Of a stretch of 64,000 nucleotides of DNA, positions 37,530 through 47,302 are shown in pieces; positions within the stretch are counted from its first letter, which is position 1; each line of letters begins with the position of its first letter. The position numbers and the translations under genes are program-made. The notes below the pieces were generated by a model, which was not told the origin of the DNA, did no database searches, and was given only the letters and a program-made list of their open reading frames with translations. The DNA is from Microbacterium foliorum (GTDB lineage: Bacteria; Actinomycetota; Actinomycetes; Actinomycetales; Microbacteriaceae), in NCBI RefSeq assembly GCF_003367705.1, contig NZ_CP031425.1, forward strand, positions 2,604,001 to 2,668,000, read 5' to 3'.

Positions 37530-37817
37530 TCAGGTGACCAGCGCCGCCAGGCCGAATCCGATGGAGATGACGCCCATCAGCAGCAGCGCCCCGATCGTGC
37601 TCCCGCCGACGCGGAGGATGAACCCCTGCGTGCGCCCGTACCAGAGCTGCGTGGCGAAGGAGAGCAGGACGATCCCCCCGAATGCCACGATCAGCCAGGG
37701 GACGCGCCACTCCGACGAGACGAAGACGCCCACCCCGATGGACGCGACGACGGCGACCGCCCAGACGATGAGGACACCGACGAAGGCGTTACGCGGTGCG
37801 AGCGCAGGATCGGACAT
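37530..37817 (-). CDS. Hypothetical membrane protein
   Basis: 95-residue protein with three predicted membrane segments (about 12-32, 38-57 and 71-93) and a short charged loop [11 protein letters not shown] 37817 is preferred because GACAAT lies 6 bases upstream; an in-frame ATG at 37835 is possible. It is divergent from glnR. No family function is recognised. Small three-helix proteins in this position could be envelope or stress proteins, but nothing supports a specific role. Confidence 0.7.
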   Translation of the reverse strand: MSDPALAPRNAFVGVLIVWAVAVVASIGVGVFVSSEWRVPWLIVAFGGIVLLSFATQLWYGRTQGFILRVGGSTIGALLLMGVISIGFGLAALVT

Positions 37818-37889
37818 ACCTCCATTGTCACCCATCCGCGCCCGGTATCATGGCGTCACGGCGTTCCCCGCCGTCCGGAAGGAGTGCGT

Positions 37890-38573
37890 GTGGCCCAGGT
37901 CCTGGTGTTGACCAATGCTCCGGTGTCGGAGATGGTCCTGCCCGCGCTCGAGCTTCTCAGCCACCGCGTGCGTCAGATCCCGGCCGAGCCCGCCCAGCTG
38001 GTGAGCGCTCCCGATTACGACATCGTGATCGTCGACGGCCGTCTCGACCTGGTCGGAGCCAAGTCGCTGTGCCGACTGCTGCGCGCGACGGGGCAGGATG
38101 CTCCGCTGCTGCTGGTGGTCACCGAGGGCGGCATGAGCGCACTGTCCGGAGAGTGGGGTATCGACGACGTGCTGCTCTCCACCGCGGGACCTGCCGAGAC
38201 CGACGCCCGCGTGCGCCTCGCGCTCGCGCGCCGCGACGAGGTCGCCGAGCCCACTCGCGTGCAGGCCTCGGGCGTCACGATCGACGAGCAGTCGTACTCG
38301 GCGAAGCTGCGGGGGCGCCCGCTGGATCTCACGTACAAGGAGTTCCAGCTGCTGCACTTCCTCGCGACGCACCCCTCGCGGGTCTTCACCCGCGAGCAGC
38401 TGCTCAGCGAGGTCTGGGGCTACGACTACTTCGGCGGCACCCGCACGGTCGACGTGCACGTGCGCCGACTGCGCGCCAAGCTCGGCGATCAGGAGCAGAT
38501 CATCGGCACCGTGCGCAACGTGGGGTACCGGTTCAACGTCCACGACGACGAGACGGTCGCCGCCACGGTGTGA
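37890..38573 (+). CDS. glnR: Nitrogen regulator GlnR
   Basis: 227-residue OmpR-like orphan regulator that controls nitrogen assimilation genes in actinobacteria. It matches GlnR throughout: [10 protein letters not shown] at the start, [21 protein letters not shown], and the wing [10 protein letters not shown]. The acidic pair of a normal receiver is replaced by TN, leaving Asp49 alone, so it is a pseudo-receiver as expected of GlnR. GGAAGGAG lies 5 bases before the GTG. No kinase is adjacent. It heads a rightward run with ppk and the Nudix gene. Confidence 0.93.
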   Translation: MAQVLVLTNAPVSEMVLPALELLSHRVRQIPAEPAQLVSAPDYDIVIVDGRLDLVGAKSLCRLLRATGQDAPLLLVVTEGGMSALSGEWGIDDVLLSTAGPAETDARVRLALARRDEVAEPTRVQASGVTIDEQSYSAKLRGRPLDLTYKEFQLLHFLATHPSRVFTREQLLSEVWGYDYFGGTRTVDVHVRRLRAKLGDQEQIIGTVRNVGYRFNVHDDETVAATV

Positions 38574-38626
38574 CCCGGCCGCGCCCGTTCACGCGCGCGT
38601 CACCTCACGGTGCTTAGATGTACCCC

Positions 38627-40792
38627 ATGATCGATCCCGCTCTCGCCGACGCTGGTCTCGGTGACGCTGAAGATGATGACTTCGATGCCACCGAGGCTCC
38701 TGACGCGCTGCTTCCCGACCACCGCTACCTCGATCGCGAGCTGAGCTGGCTCGCGTTCAACCAGCGGGTCCTCGAGCTTGCGGAGGATCCGTCGCTCCCC
38801 GAACTCGAGCGGGCCAACTTCCTGGCGATCTTCGCGAGCAACCTCGACGAGTTCTTCATGGTGCGCGTCGCGGGGCTCAAGCGCCGCATCGTCACCGGCC
38901 TCGCCGTGCCGACGAACATCGGGCGCTCACCCGCCGACGCGCTCGCCGACATCGCTCGCGAGGCGCACGCCCTGCAGCTGCGCCATGCGGATGCATGGAA
39001 CTCGCTGGTGCGGCCGGCGCTGGCCGAGTCCGGCATCGAGATCACCGTGTGGTCCGAGCTCACCGACGAGGAGCGGGGCAAGCTCAGCGAGTACTTCGGA
39101 GCGCAGGTGTTCCCCGTCCTGATGCCGCTCGCCGTCGACCCGGCACACCCCTTCCCCTACATCTCGGGGCTGTCGCTCAACCTCGCCATCCGCATCCGCA
39201 ACGCCCGCACGGGACGCCAGGAGTTCGCCCGCCTGAAGGTGCCGCCGATGCTGCCGCGCTTCGTCGAGGTGCCGGGCACGGGCGAGATCAAGCGCTTCCT
39301 CACTCTCGAGGAGCTCATCGCGAACCACCTCGGCGATCTGTTCCCCGGCATGGAGGTGCTCGATCACCACGCCTTCCGCCTCACCCGCAACGAAGACGTG
39401 GAGATCGAGGAGGACGAGAGCGAGAACCTCATCCAGGCGCTCGAGGCCGAGCTCCTGCGGCGCCGATTCGGTCCGCCGATCCGCCTCGAGATCACCGACG
39501 ACATGGACGAGGTCACGATGGACCTCCTGGTCCGCGAGCTCGACATCACCGACAAGGAGATCTACCGCCTCCCCGGGCCGCTCGACCTCCGGGGTCTGTT
39601 CGACCTGTCGCGGATCGATCGCCCCGACCTGCGCTACCCGCCGCACCTGCCCACCACCGCGGTCGCCTTCCAGCCCACGGGCAGCAACACGCGCGCCGAC
39701 ATCTTCACCGCCATCCGCAAGTCCGACGTGCTGGTGCACCACCCGTACGAGTCGTTCACGACGAGCGTCGTGTCGTTCCTCGAGCAGGCGGCACGCGACC
39801 CGCACGTGCTCGCGATCAAGCAGACGCTCTACCGCACCTCCGGTGACAGCCCGATCGTCGAGGCGCTGATCGATGCCGCCGAGGCGGGAAAGCAGGTGCT
39901 CGCCCTCGTCGAGGTCAAGGCCCGCTTCGACGAGGCCAACAACATCGTCTGGGCGCGCAAGCTCGAGAAGGCCGGCGTGCACGTCGTGTACGGGCTCGTC
40001 GGGCTGAAGACCCACTGCAAGCTCGCGCTCGTGATCCGCGAGGAGGACGGCGTGCTGCGCCACTACTCGCACATCGGCACCGGCAACTACAACCCGAAGA
40101 CGAGCCGCATCTACGAGGACTTCGGGCTCTTCACCACCGACGCGCAGGTGGGCAAGGACCTGACCCGACTGTTCAACGAGCTCAGCGGCTATGCGATCGA
40201 GAAGAAGTTCAAGCGCCTGCTCGTCGCTCCCCTGCACCTGCGCAAGGGGCTCGTGCGGCAGATCGATCACGAGCGCCGGAACGCCGAGAACGGAAAGCCC
40301 GCGAGCATCCGCATCAAGGTCAACTCGATGGTCGACGAAGAGGTGATCGACGCGCTGTACCGCGCGAGCGCCGCCGGAGTGAAGGTCGACGTCTGGGTGC
40401 GTGGCATCTGCAGCCTGCGCACCGACCTCGAGGGCATCAGCGACAACATCACGGTGCGCAGCATCCTCGGTCGCTACCTCGAGCACTCCCGGATCTTCGC
40501 GTTCCACAACGACGGCGACCCGCAGGTGTACATCGGCAGCGCCGACATGATGCACCGCAACCTCGATCGACGTGTCGAGGCGCTGGTGCGGGTCACCGAC
40601 CCCGCGCACCTCAAGGACCTGCTCGACTTCTTCGACCTGGCCATGGACCCGCGCACCACCTCCTGGCACCTGGGGGCCGAGGGCGTGTGGACGCGGCACT
40701 CCGAGGATGCCGACGGCACCCCCCTCGTCGACCTGCAGGACAAGACCATGGGGTTGATCCAGCGACGTCGTCGCGCACGGTCGGTCCGATGA
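38627..40792 (+). CDS. ppk: Polyphosphate kinase 1
   Basis: 721-residue enzyme that polymerises the terminal phosphate of ATP into polyphosphate, reversibly. The N-terminal domain begins [19 protein letters not shown], the head domain follows, and the two catalytic PLD-like domains include the [10 protein letters not shown] segment near residue 480 with the phospho-accepting His, and the second His region near [16 protein letters not shown]. An ATG three codons upstream (38618) is possible. Its stop overlaps the Nudix gene (ATGA). Phosphate storage fits the nearby pst and pho genes. Confidence 0.96.
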   Translation: MIDPALADAGLGDAEDDDFDATEAPDALLPDHRYLDRELSWLAFNQRVLELAEDPSLPELERANFLAIFASNLDEFFMVRVAGLKRRIVTGLAVPTNIGRSPADALADIAREAHALQLRHADAWNSLVRPALAESGIEITVWSELTDEERGKLSEYFGAQVFPVLMPLAVDPAHPFPYISGLSLNLAIRIRNARTGRQEFARLKVPPMLPRFVEVPGTGEIKRFLTLEELIANHLGDLFPGMEVLDHHAFRLTRNEDVEIEEDESENLIQALEAELLRRRFGPPIRLEITDDMDEVTMDLLVRELDITDKEIYRLPGPLDLRGLFDLSRIDRPDLRYPPHLPTTAVAFQPTGSNTRADIFTAIRKSDVLVHHPYESFTTSVVSFLEQAARDPHVLAIKQTLYRTSGDSPIVEALIDAAEAGKQVLALVEVKARFDEANNIVWARKLEKAGVHVVYGLVGLKTHCKLALVIREEDGVLRHYSHIGTGNYNPKTSRIYEDFGLFTTDAQVGKDLTRLFNELSGYAIEKKFKRLLVAPLHLRKGLVRQIDHERRNAENGKPASIRIKVNSMVDEEVIDALYRASAAGVKVDVWVRGICSLRTDLEGISDNITVRSILGRYLEHSRIFAFHNDGDPQVYIGSADMMHRNLDRRVEALVRVTDPAHLKDLLDFFDLAMDPRTTSWHLGAEGVWTRHSEDADGTPLVDLQDKTMGLIQRRRRARSVR

Positions 40793-41766
40793 GCTCGCCG
40801 TCGACGGCCCAGGCGGCGCGGTCGAAGTGGACGGACAAGGCCGTGTACGCGGCCGGTGCCGTCGTCTGGCGCCTGATCGACGGCAAGCTGCGGATCCTGC
40901 TCATCCACCGCACGAAGTACCGCGACATCACGCTGCCCAAGGGCAAGGTCGATCCCGGCGAGATGCTCGCGGAGACCGCCGTGCGCGAAGTGCATGAGGA
41001 GACCGGCATCCGGGTGTCCCTCGGTGTGCCGGTCGGGGTCAGCCGCTACCACCTGCCGTCGAAGAAGCAGAAGGTCGTGCACTACTGGGCGGCCGAGGCC
41101 ACGGCCGACGCCATCCGCGCCTCGACCTTCGTGCCCAATCGCGAGATCGCCGCCCTCGAATGGGTCAGCATCAAGAAGGCGCGTGCGCGCCTGAGCTACC
41201 CGGTCGACCTCGAGATCCTCGATTTCTTCGCCAACCTCGTCGACGACGGGGTGCTGCGGACCTTTCCCGTGATCGCGCTGCGTCACGCCAAGGCGCTGTC
41301 CCGCTCGGACTGGGACGGTGCCGATGCCGCGCGTCCGCTGACGGAGCGCGGCCAGCACCAGGCGTCGTCGATCGTCGGGCCGCTGCGCGCCTTCGGCGTG
41401 CGCAAGATCGTCACCAGCGATGCGGTGCGGTGCGTGCAGACCGTCGCGCCCCTGGCCGCCGCCCTCGACCGCAAGAAGGTGAAGACCGAGGCGATCAGTC
41501 AGGACGCCTGGGAGGAGGGTCGCGACGACCTCCGCTCCGTGGTCGGCCGCCGCGTCCGCTCGGGAAAGCCCGCGGTGCTGTGCAGCCACGGGCCCGTGCT
41601 CCCCGGCATCCTCACCGAGCTCGCGCTGGCCACCGGCACCATCCGCGGATCGTACGTGAGCAGCGCCGCAGCCCTCGAGCCCGCCGCGTTCTCCGTCGTC
41701 CACCTCTCCGCGACGAATCCCGGCTCCGGGATCATCGCGATCGAGACGCACATCCCCAAGGTCTGA
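40789..41766 (+). CDS. mutT1: Nudix hydrolase fused to histidine phosphatase (MutT1-like)
   Basis: 325-residue two-domain protein. The N-terminal Nudix domain has the full box with [16 protein letters not shown] and VHEETG at about residues 52-73. The C-terminal half is a histidine-phosphatase domain with [13 protein letters not shown] near 165 and a second His in [10 protein letters not shown]. Mycobacterial MutT1 has this architecture and hydrolyses 8-oxo-GTP and dinucleoside polyphosphates. It is translationally coupled to ppk, which suggests a link with polyphosphate or nucleotide-polyphosphate metabolism. Confidence 0.93.
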   Translation: MSSPSTAQAARSKWTDKAVYAAGAVVWRLIDGKLRILLIHRTKYRDITLPKGKVDPGEMLAETAVREVHEETGIRVSLGVPVGVSRYHLPSKKQKVVHYWAAEATADAIRASTFVPNREIAALEWVSIKKARARLSYPVDLEILDFFANLVDDGVLRTFPVIALRHAKALSRSDWDGADAARPLTERGQHQASSIVGPLRAFGVRKIVTSDAVRCVQTVAPLAAALDRKKVKTEAISQDAWEEGRDDLRSVVGRRVRSGKPAVLCSHGPVLPGILTELALATGTIRGSYVSSAAALEPAAFSVVHLSATNPGSGIIAIETHIPKV

Positions 41767-41826
41767 CCCCGACTCCGCCGGGATCCCGCGGATGGGCGCG
41801 GGACCCGCCCCAGAGAGTCGATCGCC

Positions 41827-41867
41827 GTTCACCTTCCGTTCACCTGTGCGGGAGAGTCTCGTTAACC
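41827..41867 (+). promoter_or_regulatory. PHO box upstream of pstS
   Basis: Two 11-base direct repeats, GTTCACCTTCC (41827-41837) and GTTCACCTGTG (41838-41848), match the actinobacterial PHO-box unit. GTTAACC at 41861 is a possible further half unit. TAGCGT at 41876-41881 may be the -10 element. RegX3 or PhoP would be expected to bind. Confidence 0.85.
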
Positions 41868-41932
41868 GCCGCACCTAGCGTCACTGTGTGCCCTGCACCG
41901 GGCCCCACCCATCCAAGATCGAAGGATCCACA

Positions 41933-43036
41933 GTGAAGATCTCCCGAATCGCACGTATCGGCGCCATCGGCGCCGTCGCCGCTCTCGCACTCGCCGGCTG
42001 TGCCGCGAACGAAGGCGGCACCGGCGGCTCCACCGACGCCCCCACCGACTCCACCCTCTCCGGCACCATCGAGGCCACCGGCGCCTCGTCGCAGGAGGCC
42101 GCCCAGCAGTCCTGGGTCGCCGCGTTCCAGACCGCCAACCCCGACACGACGGTGAACTACACCGCGACGGGCTCGGGCACCGGCCGCGAGAACTTCATCG
42201 CCGGCTCCTCCAACTTCATCGGATCCGACCGCGCGTTCAACGCCGACGAGCTCGCCAAGGGCGGCTTCGGCTCCTGCGCATCCGACGAGATCGTCGAGAT
42301 CCCGGTCTACATCTCCCCGGTCGCCGTCGCCTTCAACCTCGACGGAATCGACGAGCTGAACCTCGACGGCGAGACCATCGCCAAGATCTTCGCCGGCACG
42401 ATCACCCAGTGGAACGACCCGGCCATCGCCTCGCAGAACGAGGGCGTCGACCTTCCGGACCAGGCGATCGTCACCGTGCACCGCTCGGACCCCTCGGGCA
42501 CGCAGGAGACCTTCACCAAGTACCTCAGCGCCGTCGCCCCCGACGTGTGGACCTACGAGGCCAGCGACGAGTGGCCGCTGCAGACGGGCGAGGCCGGAGA
42601 CGGCACCTCGGGAGTCGTCGACGCGATCACCAACGGCTCCGGCTACATCGGCTTCGCTGACGCGTCGCGCACCTCGGAGCTCGGCCAGGTGGCCGTCGAG
42701 GTCGAGGGCGACTACGTCCCCTACTCGGCAGACGCCGCCGCGGCGCTCGTCGAGGCATCGCCGCTCGAGGAGGGCCGGTCGGACCACGACCTCGCGTTCG
42801 CCGTCGACCCGGCCGCCGCACCCGCCGGCTCGTACCCGATCGCGCTCGTCTCGTACCTCATCGGCTGCGTCGACTACGACGACGCCGAGACCGCCGGCCT
42901 CGTGAAGGCGTACTTCGAGTACGTCTCGTCCGCCGAGGGTCAGGATGCCGCCGCCGAGGCTGCCGGCAGCGCGCCGATCTCGGACAGCCTGCGCGACCAG
43001 ATCAGCACCGCTATCGACGCGATCGTCACGAAGTGA
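41933..43036 (+). CDS. pstS: Phosphate-binding lipoprotein PstS
   Basis: 367-residue periplasmic-type binding protein of the high-affinity phosphate transporter, anchored by Cys23 (lipobox LAGC). Phosphate-contacting segments GASSQEAAQQSW, YTATGSGTGRENFI, FIGSDRAF and HRSDPSGTQETF are intact. The GTG start follows an AAGGA at about 9 bases. It is first in pstSCAB, behind a PHO box, and is followed by a strong hairpin that should make it the most abundant product of the operon. Confidence 0.96.
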   Translation: MKISRIARIGAIGAVAALALAGCAANEGGTGGSTDAPTDSTLSGTIEATGASSQEAAQQSWVAAFQTANPDTTVNYTATGSGTGRENFIAGSSNFIGSDRAFNADELAKGGFGSCASDEIVEIPVYISPVAVAFNLDGIDELNLDGETIAKIFAGTITQWNDPAIASQNEGVDLPDQAIVTVHRSDPSGTQETFTKYLSAVAPDVWTYEASDEWPLQTGEAGDGTSGVVDAITNGSGYIGFADASRTSELGQVAVEVEGDYVPYSADAAAALVEASPLEEGRSDHDLAFAVDPAAAPAGSYPIALVSYLIGCVDYDDAETAGLVKAYFEYVSSAEGQDAAAEAAGSAPISDSLRDQISTAIDAIVTK

Positions 43037-43072
43037 CCGACGGCTCAGCCCACGGCTGAGCTCCGGTCCGAC

Positions 43073-43116
43073 GCCCCCGGGTGTCGGTCGAGAGGACTCG
43101 ACCGACACCCGGGGGC
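43073..43116 (+). terminator. Hairpin between pstS and pstC
   Basis: A 20-bp perfect stem (43073-43092 with 43097-43116) and 4-base loop AGGA in the pstS-pstC gap. No T run follows, so it may act as a partial terminator and as a 3' stabiliser of pstS mRNA. Confidence 0.75.
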
Positions 43117-43163
43117 ACCCGCATGAAAACCCTGAAAGTCCCTCAGAGCCTGGAGTCGCTCCG

Positions 43164-44132
43164 ATGACCACAACCACAACGGGTCCCGATACCACCCGTT
43201 CACCCGGCACACCCCACACGCTGCGCCGACGGGGTGACCTGGTCTTCTCGGGCACCGCGCTGGCCGCCGGGATCATCATCCTCGTCACCCTCGCCGCGGT
43301 GGCACTGTTCCTGATCGTGCAGTCGATCCCCGCCCTGTCGGCGGACACGTCGGACAATCACATCCTCTCGGGCCAGTCGTTCCTCTCCTGGGTCTGGCCG
43401 TTCGTCTTCGGCACGCTGTGGTCGAGCCTCATCGCCCTCGTCATCGCCGCTCCGATCGCCATCGGCATCGCGCTCTTCATCTCGCACTACGCGCCCCGCA
43501 GGCTCGCCGGCTTCCTCGGCTACATCATCGACCTGCTGGCGGCGGTGCCGTCGGTCGTGTTCGGCCTCTGGGGTGCGCTCACCTTCGCCCCGATGCTCGT
43601 GCCCTTCTACAAGTGGCTGAACGAGCACCTCGGGTGGATCCCGATCTTCAGCGGCACGCCCTCGGGCACCGGCAAGACGATCCTCACGGCATCCCTCGTC
43701 CTCGCCGTGATGATCCTGCCCATCATGACCGCCATCTGCCGCGAGGTGTTCCTGCAGACTCCGAAGCTCCACGAGGAGGCCGCCCTGGCCCTCGGCGCGA
43801 CGCGCTGGGAGATGGTCAGGATGGCCGTGCTGCCCTTCGCCCGCAGCGGCATGGTGTCGGGCGCGATGCTCGGCCTCGGTCGCGCACTGGGCGAGACCAT
43901 GGCCGTGACGCTCGTGCTCTCCCCTCTCGGGATCATCACGTTCAACCTGATCAACCCGGAGAACCCGACGACGATCCCCGCGATCATCGCCCTGCGGTTC
44001 CCCGAAGCCCACGACGAGGGCGTCAACACGCTCATCGCCGCGGGTCTGATCCTCTTCATCGTCACCTTCGCGGTCAACTTCGTCGCCCGCTGGATCGTCT
44101 CGCGCCGTGCCGAGTTCTCGGGAGCCAACTGA
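43164..44132 (+). CDS. pstC: Phosphate ABC permease PstC
   Basis: 322-residue inner-membrane permease with about six membrane segments. The cytoplasmic coupling loop that contacts PstB is visible as EEAALALGATRWEMVRM. Thr-rich and basic residues precede the first membrane segment at about 26-50. GGAG lies about 10 bases before the ATG. pstA follows after one base-pair step of intergenic DNA, so PstC and PstA are made together and form the transport channel. Confidence 0.95.
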   Translation: MTTTTTGPDTTRSPGTPHTLRRRGDLVFSGTALAAGIIILVTLAAVALFLIVQSIPALSADTSDNHILSGQSFLSWVWPFVFGTLWSSLIALVIAAPIAIGIALFISHYAPRRLAGFLGYIIDLLAAVPSVVFGLWGALTFAPMLVPFYKWLNEHLGWIPIFSGTPSGTGKTILTASLVLAVMILPIMTAICREVFLQTPKLHEEAALALGATRWEMVRMAVLPFARSGMVSGAMLGLGRALGETMAVTLVLSPLGIITFNLINPENPTTIPAIIALRFPEAHDEGVNTLIAAGLILFIVTFAVNFVARWIVSRRAEFSGAN

Positions 44133-44133
44133 C

Positions 44134-45237
44134 ATGACCACCACACTCACCCCCTCGCCGTCCTCGGTGGTCGCTCCCACCCACAGCACGTCGGCCGGAC
44201 ACCTGCCGAAGTGGGCGCCCTGGGCGCTGCTGCTGGTCGCGTTCATCGTGTCGGCGACGATCTTCGCGTTCGTCAACGTGGGCAACGACCCGGCCGACTT
44301 CAACATCGCGCTCACCCTCGTCGTCGGCCTGATCTTCTACATGGCGCTGATCATGGTGATCTCGACTCTCGTCGAGAGTCGCCGGCACGCGATCGACCGC
44401 CTCATGACCGCTCTGGTCTCCGGGGCCTTCGTGGTCGCGCTCCTCCCCCTCATCTCGCTGCTCTACACCGTGGTCGTCAACGGTCTGATGCGCTTCGACG
44501 GGGAGTTCTTCAGCTTCTCGATGCGCAACATCGTCGGCGAGGGCGGCGGCGCCGTGCACGCCATCTGGGGAACCCTCCTGATCACGCTCGGCGCGACGGT
44601 GATCTCGGTGCCGATCGGCCTGATGACCTCGATCTACCTGGTCGAGTACGGAGAGGGCCGCAAGCTCGCCCGAGGCATCACGTTCCTCGTCGACGTCATG
44701 ACCGGCATCCCCTCGATCGTCGCCGGTCTGTTCATCTACTCGGTGTTCTCCCTGATCGTCGGTCCGGGAACACGGATGGGCATCATGGGCTCGCTCGCGC
44801 TGTCGGTGCTGATGATCCCCGTCGTGGTGCGAGGCTCGGAGGAGCTCCTCCGCATCGTCCCGAACGAGCTGCGCGAGGCCGCCTACGCGCTCGGCGTGCC
44901 GAAGTGGCTGACGATCATCAAGGTGGTGCTGCCGACCGCGATCGCCGGCATCCTCACCAGCGTGATGCTGGCCATCTCCCGCGTCATCGGCGAGACCGCT
45001 CCGCTGCTGCTCACCGTCGGCATCGTGCAGGGCATGAACCTCAACATGTTCAGCGGCCAGATGGCGACTCTGCCGGTGTTCTCGTACATGCAGGCGAAGT
45101 ACCCCGGCATCCCCGTCGATGCCTATCTCGACCGGGCGTGGGCTGCCGCTCTCACCCTGATCGTCATCGTGATGGTGCTGAACCTGCTGGCCCGCATCAT
45201 CGCCAAGGTGTTCGCACCCAAGATCAACGGCCGCTGA
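44134..45237 (+). CDS. pstA: Phosphate ABC permease PstA (long form)
   Basis: 367-residue permease. The core resembles normal PstA (EAAYALGVPKWLTIIKVVLP coupling loop in part, FVVALLPLISLLYT), but about 80 extra N-terminal residues add two predicted membrane segments (roughly 28-49 and 58-80). Many PstA proteins have about 290-300 residues; longer forms are seen in actinobacteria. ATG 44134 lies one base after pstC. It works with PstC as the channel and with PstB for ATP. Confidence 0.94.
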   Translation: MTTTLTPSPSSVVAPTHSTSAGHLPKWAPWALLLVAFIVSATIFAFVNVGNDPADFNIALTLVVGLIFYMALIMVISTLVESRRHAIDRLMTALVSGAFVVALLPLISLLYTVVVNGLMRFDGEFFSFSMRNIVGEGGGAVHAIWGTLLITLGATVISVPIGLMTSIYLVEYGEGRKLARGITFLVDVMTGIPSIVAGLFIYSVFSLIVGPGTRMGIMGSLALSVLMIPVVVRGSEELLRIVPNELREAAYALGVPKWLTIIKVVLPTAIAGILTSVMLAISRVIGETAPLLLTVGIVQGMNLNMFSGQMATLPVFSYMQAKYPGIPVDAYLDRAWAAALTLIVIVMVLNLLARIIAKVFAPKINGR

Positions 45238-45249
45238 GCCGACACACCC

Positions 45250-45271
45250 GACTGACTGACTGACTGACTGA
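45250..45271. repeat. GACT tetranucleotide repeat between pstA and pstB
   Basis: Five exact GACT units plus GA fill most of the short gap, ending about 8 bases before the pstB ribosome-binding site. Copy number could vary by slippage. Confidence 0.85.
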
Positions 45272-45287
45272 ACAAGAAGGATCTCCC

Positions 45288-46067
45288 GTGTCCAAGAGCA
45301 TCGAAGTCAACGACCTCAACGTCTACTACAGCGACTTCCTCGCTGTCGAAGGCGTCAGCATCGACATCAAGCCCAATACCGTGACGGCGTTCATCGGCCC
45401 GTCCGGGTGCGGCAAGTCCACCTTCCTGCGCACCCTCAATCGCATGCACGAGGTCATCCCCGGCGCACGCGTCGAGGGCGAGGTGCTGATCGACGGCAAG
45501 AACCTCTACGGCACCGGCGTGGACCCCGTGCTGGTGCGTCGCCAGGTCGGAATGGTCTTCCAGCGCCCGAACCCGTTCCCGACCATGTCGATCAAGGAGA
45601 ACGTGCTCGCGGGTGTGAAGCTGAACAACACGCGCATGGCCAAGAGCGATCAGGACGCCCTGGTCGAGAAGTCCCTGCGCGGCGCGAACCTGTGGAACGA
45701 GGTCAAGGACCGTCTCGACCGTCCGGGCTCGGGCCTCTCCGGTGGACAGCAGCAGCGTCTGTGCATCGCCCGTGCGATCGCCGTCTCGCCCGACGTGATC
45801 CTCATGGACGAGCCCTGCTCGGCCCTCGACCCGATCTCGACCTTCGCGATCGAGGAGCTGATCGCCGAGATCAAGACCCAGTACACGGTCGTGATCGTGA
45901 CGCACAACATGCAGCAGGCGAGCCGCGTCTCCGACAAGACGGCGTTCTTCAACATCGCCGGCACCGGCAAGCCCGGCAAGCTCATCGAGTACGACGACAC
46001 CCGCACGATGTTCACGACGCCGTCGGTGCAGGCCACCGAGGACTACGTCTCCGGACGCTTCGGATAA
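45288..46067 (+). CDS. pstB: Phosphate ABC transporter ATPase PstB
   Basis: 259-residue ATPase that powers phosphate uptake. Walker [10 protein letters not shown] lies near residues 36-44, Q loop VFQRPNPFP, signature LSGGQQQR, Walker [13 protein letters not shown] and switch His in [15 protein letters not shown] lies 8 bases before the GTG. It is the last gene of pstSCAB and is followed by a 17-bp hairpin. All catalytic residues are intact. Confidence 0.97.
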   Translation: MSKSIEVNDLNVYYSDFLAVEGVSIDIKPNTVTAFIGPSGCGKSTFLRTLNRMHEVIPGARVEGEVLIDGKNLYGTGVDPVLVRRQVGMVFQRPNPFPTMSIKENVLAGVKLNNTRMAKSDQDALVEKSLRGANLWNEVKDRLDRPGSGLSGGQQQRLCIARAIAVSPDVILMDEPCSALDPISTFAIEELIAEIKTQYTVVIVTHNMQQASRVSDKTAFFNIAGTGKPGKLIEYDDTRTMFTTPSVQATEDYVSGRFG

Positions 46068-46146
46068 TCCTCTCCCCCGGGCTCTCCCCCGGGGTTCTCC
46101 GGCGTCCGGTCCGCGTCTCGCGGGCACGACGTCGGAGCAGGAGTCT

Positions 46147-46184
46147 CGACACGCCGTGCGGCCCTGTGGCCGCACGGCGTGTCG
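46147..46184. terminator. Terminator after pstB
   Basis: A 17-bp perfect stem (46147-46163 with 46168-46184), loop CTGT, between convergent pstB and pabC. Confidence 0.85.
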
Positions 46185-46249
46185 TCGTCGTGGGGCCGAA
46201 GCCGTGCCCGCAGTGGCGCGATGAACCTCTCCTGCAGCCCGCGAACGAC

Positions 46250-47134
46250 TCAGTCGCGCGGCGAGAGCAGGTAGCGGTTGAGATCGGCCGTGAGAGCATG
46301 GTCGACCGGCAGCTCGACCCCGTCGACGGCGGTGATCGGAGCCGCCAGGCGCACGCTCGAGACGAGCCACGCGGCATCCGCTCGAGACAGGTCGGACGCC
46401 GGGACGCGCGCGTACTCCGCCGCGAGACCACGGTCCGTCAGATACTCGTAGACGCTGAGCTGGGTGGTGCCGTGCAGGATGCCGCCGTTCGGCGCGGGCG
46501 TCACGAAGCGGTCGTCCAGGCGCAGGATCAGCGACGCGGTCGGCGCCTCCAGCACGAAGCCGTCGCGCGACAGGAAGATCGCGTCGTCGGCGCCGCGCCG
46601 GTGCGCCTCGCGCAGTGCGGCCATGTTGACCGCGTACGAGAGGGTCTTGGCTCCGAGCAGCAGCCAGGACGCGTTCGCGGCGACGTCGAGGTCGTATCCG
46701 CGGTCGAGCGTCACCACGCGGATACCCCGTTCGCGCACCGCGGTGAAATCGGATGCCGGCGCAGCCGTCGCCCACGCGGTCGGAGTCGGACCGTGCTCCA
46801 CTCCCCTGCTGAGGATGAGCTTGATGACGTACTCGCCCGCCTCGCAGTGCTCCGCCGCGCGTTCGATCGCCTGGTGCCACTGCGCCCGGTTCGGAAGCGG
46901 CAGATCGCACAGCGCCGCGGAGTGCGCGAGCCGCTCCAGGTGCGGCACGACCTCCTGCGCATGCCCGTCGACCACGCCGATCGACTCGAAGACCCCGTCT
47001 CCTCGTTGCGTGCTCAGCTCCCCGACGCTCAGCGCGGGTGCCGCCGCATCGACGAGGGTGAACGTGTCGGCGAAGTCCGCGCGGACGTCGTCGGATGCTG
47101 CAGGGTCGATCATCAGAGCGAAGCGCCGGGTCAT
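46250..47134 (-). CDS. pabC: Aminodeoxychorismate lyase (class IV PLP)
   Basis: 294-residue PLP enzyme of the branched-chain aminotransferase/PabC fold, predicted to release 4-aminobenzoate for folate. GDGVFESIGVVDG near the start, the PLP Lys in LLGAKTLSYAVN near residue 165, EAPTASLILR and GGILHGTTQ are diagnostic. The ATG has TAGGCT 6 bases upstream, so the transcript is leaderless. A D-amino-acid or other class IV transaminase is a less likely alternative, because the sequence ending and context fit PabC. Confidence 0.88.
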   Translation of the reverse strand: MTRRFALMIDPAASDDVRADFADTFTLVDAAAPALSVGELSTQRGDGVFESIGVVDGHAQEVVPHLERLAHSAALCDLPLPNRAQWHQAIERAAEHCEAGEYVIKLILSRGVEHGPTPTAWATAAPASDFTAVRERGIRVVTLDRGYDLDVAANASWLLLGAKTLSYAVNMAALREAHRRGADDAIFLSRDGFVLEAPTASLILRLDDRFVTPAPNGGILHGTTQLSVYEYLTDRGLAAEYARVPASDLSRADAAWLVSSVRLAAPITAVDGVELPVDHALTADLNRYLLSPRD

Positions 47135-47177
47135 GGTCCGAGCCTAGAGCCCAGGGAATAGACCCGCAGCGATCTTG

Positions 47178-47280
47178 TTACAATGTAGTGGCCGGGCCGC
47201 ATAACCCCGGGCTCCAATTTTTGCCGCTGCGAGCGGCCTTCCGCCGAGAGGCGTTCTTGCGGCCCGGTCTTATCTTTTCC
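47178..47280 (+). ncRNA. Candidate structured RNA
   Basis: A -10-like TACAAT at 47179-47184 is followed by a segment closed by a 12-bp stem (47190-47201 with 47258-47269, one G-U pair). Inside are two hairpins: GCCGCT with AGCGGC (47223-47237) and CGCC-GAGA-GGCG (47242-47253), the latter with a GNRA-type tetraloop. A T-rich TCTTATCTTTT follows. No gene starts downstream; the next gene is convergent. It could be a trans-acting small RNA or an orphan leader. I do not recognise the family. Confidence 0.5.
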
Positions 47281-47302
47281 CCGGCGATGCGCCCGGGAGA
47301 TC

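Noticed and set aside
45123..46910. A 595-residue minus-strand frame under pstB and pabC
   Set aside because: Shadow of pstB and of pabC in another frame; it crosses a terminator.
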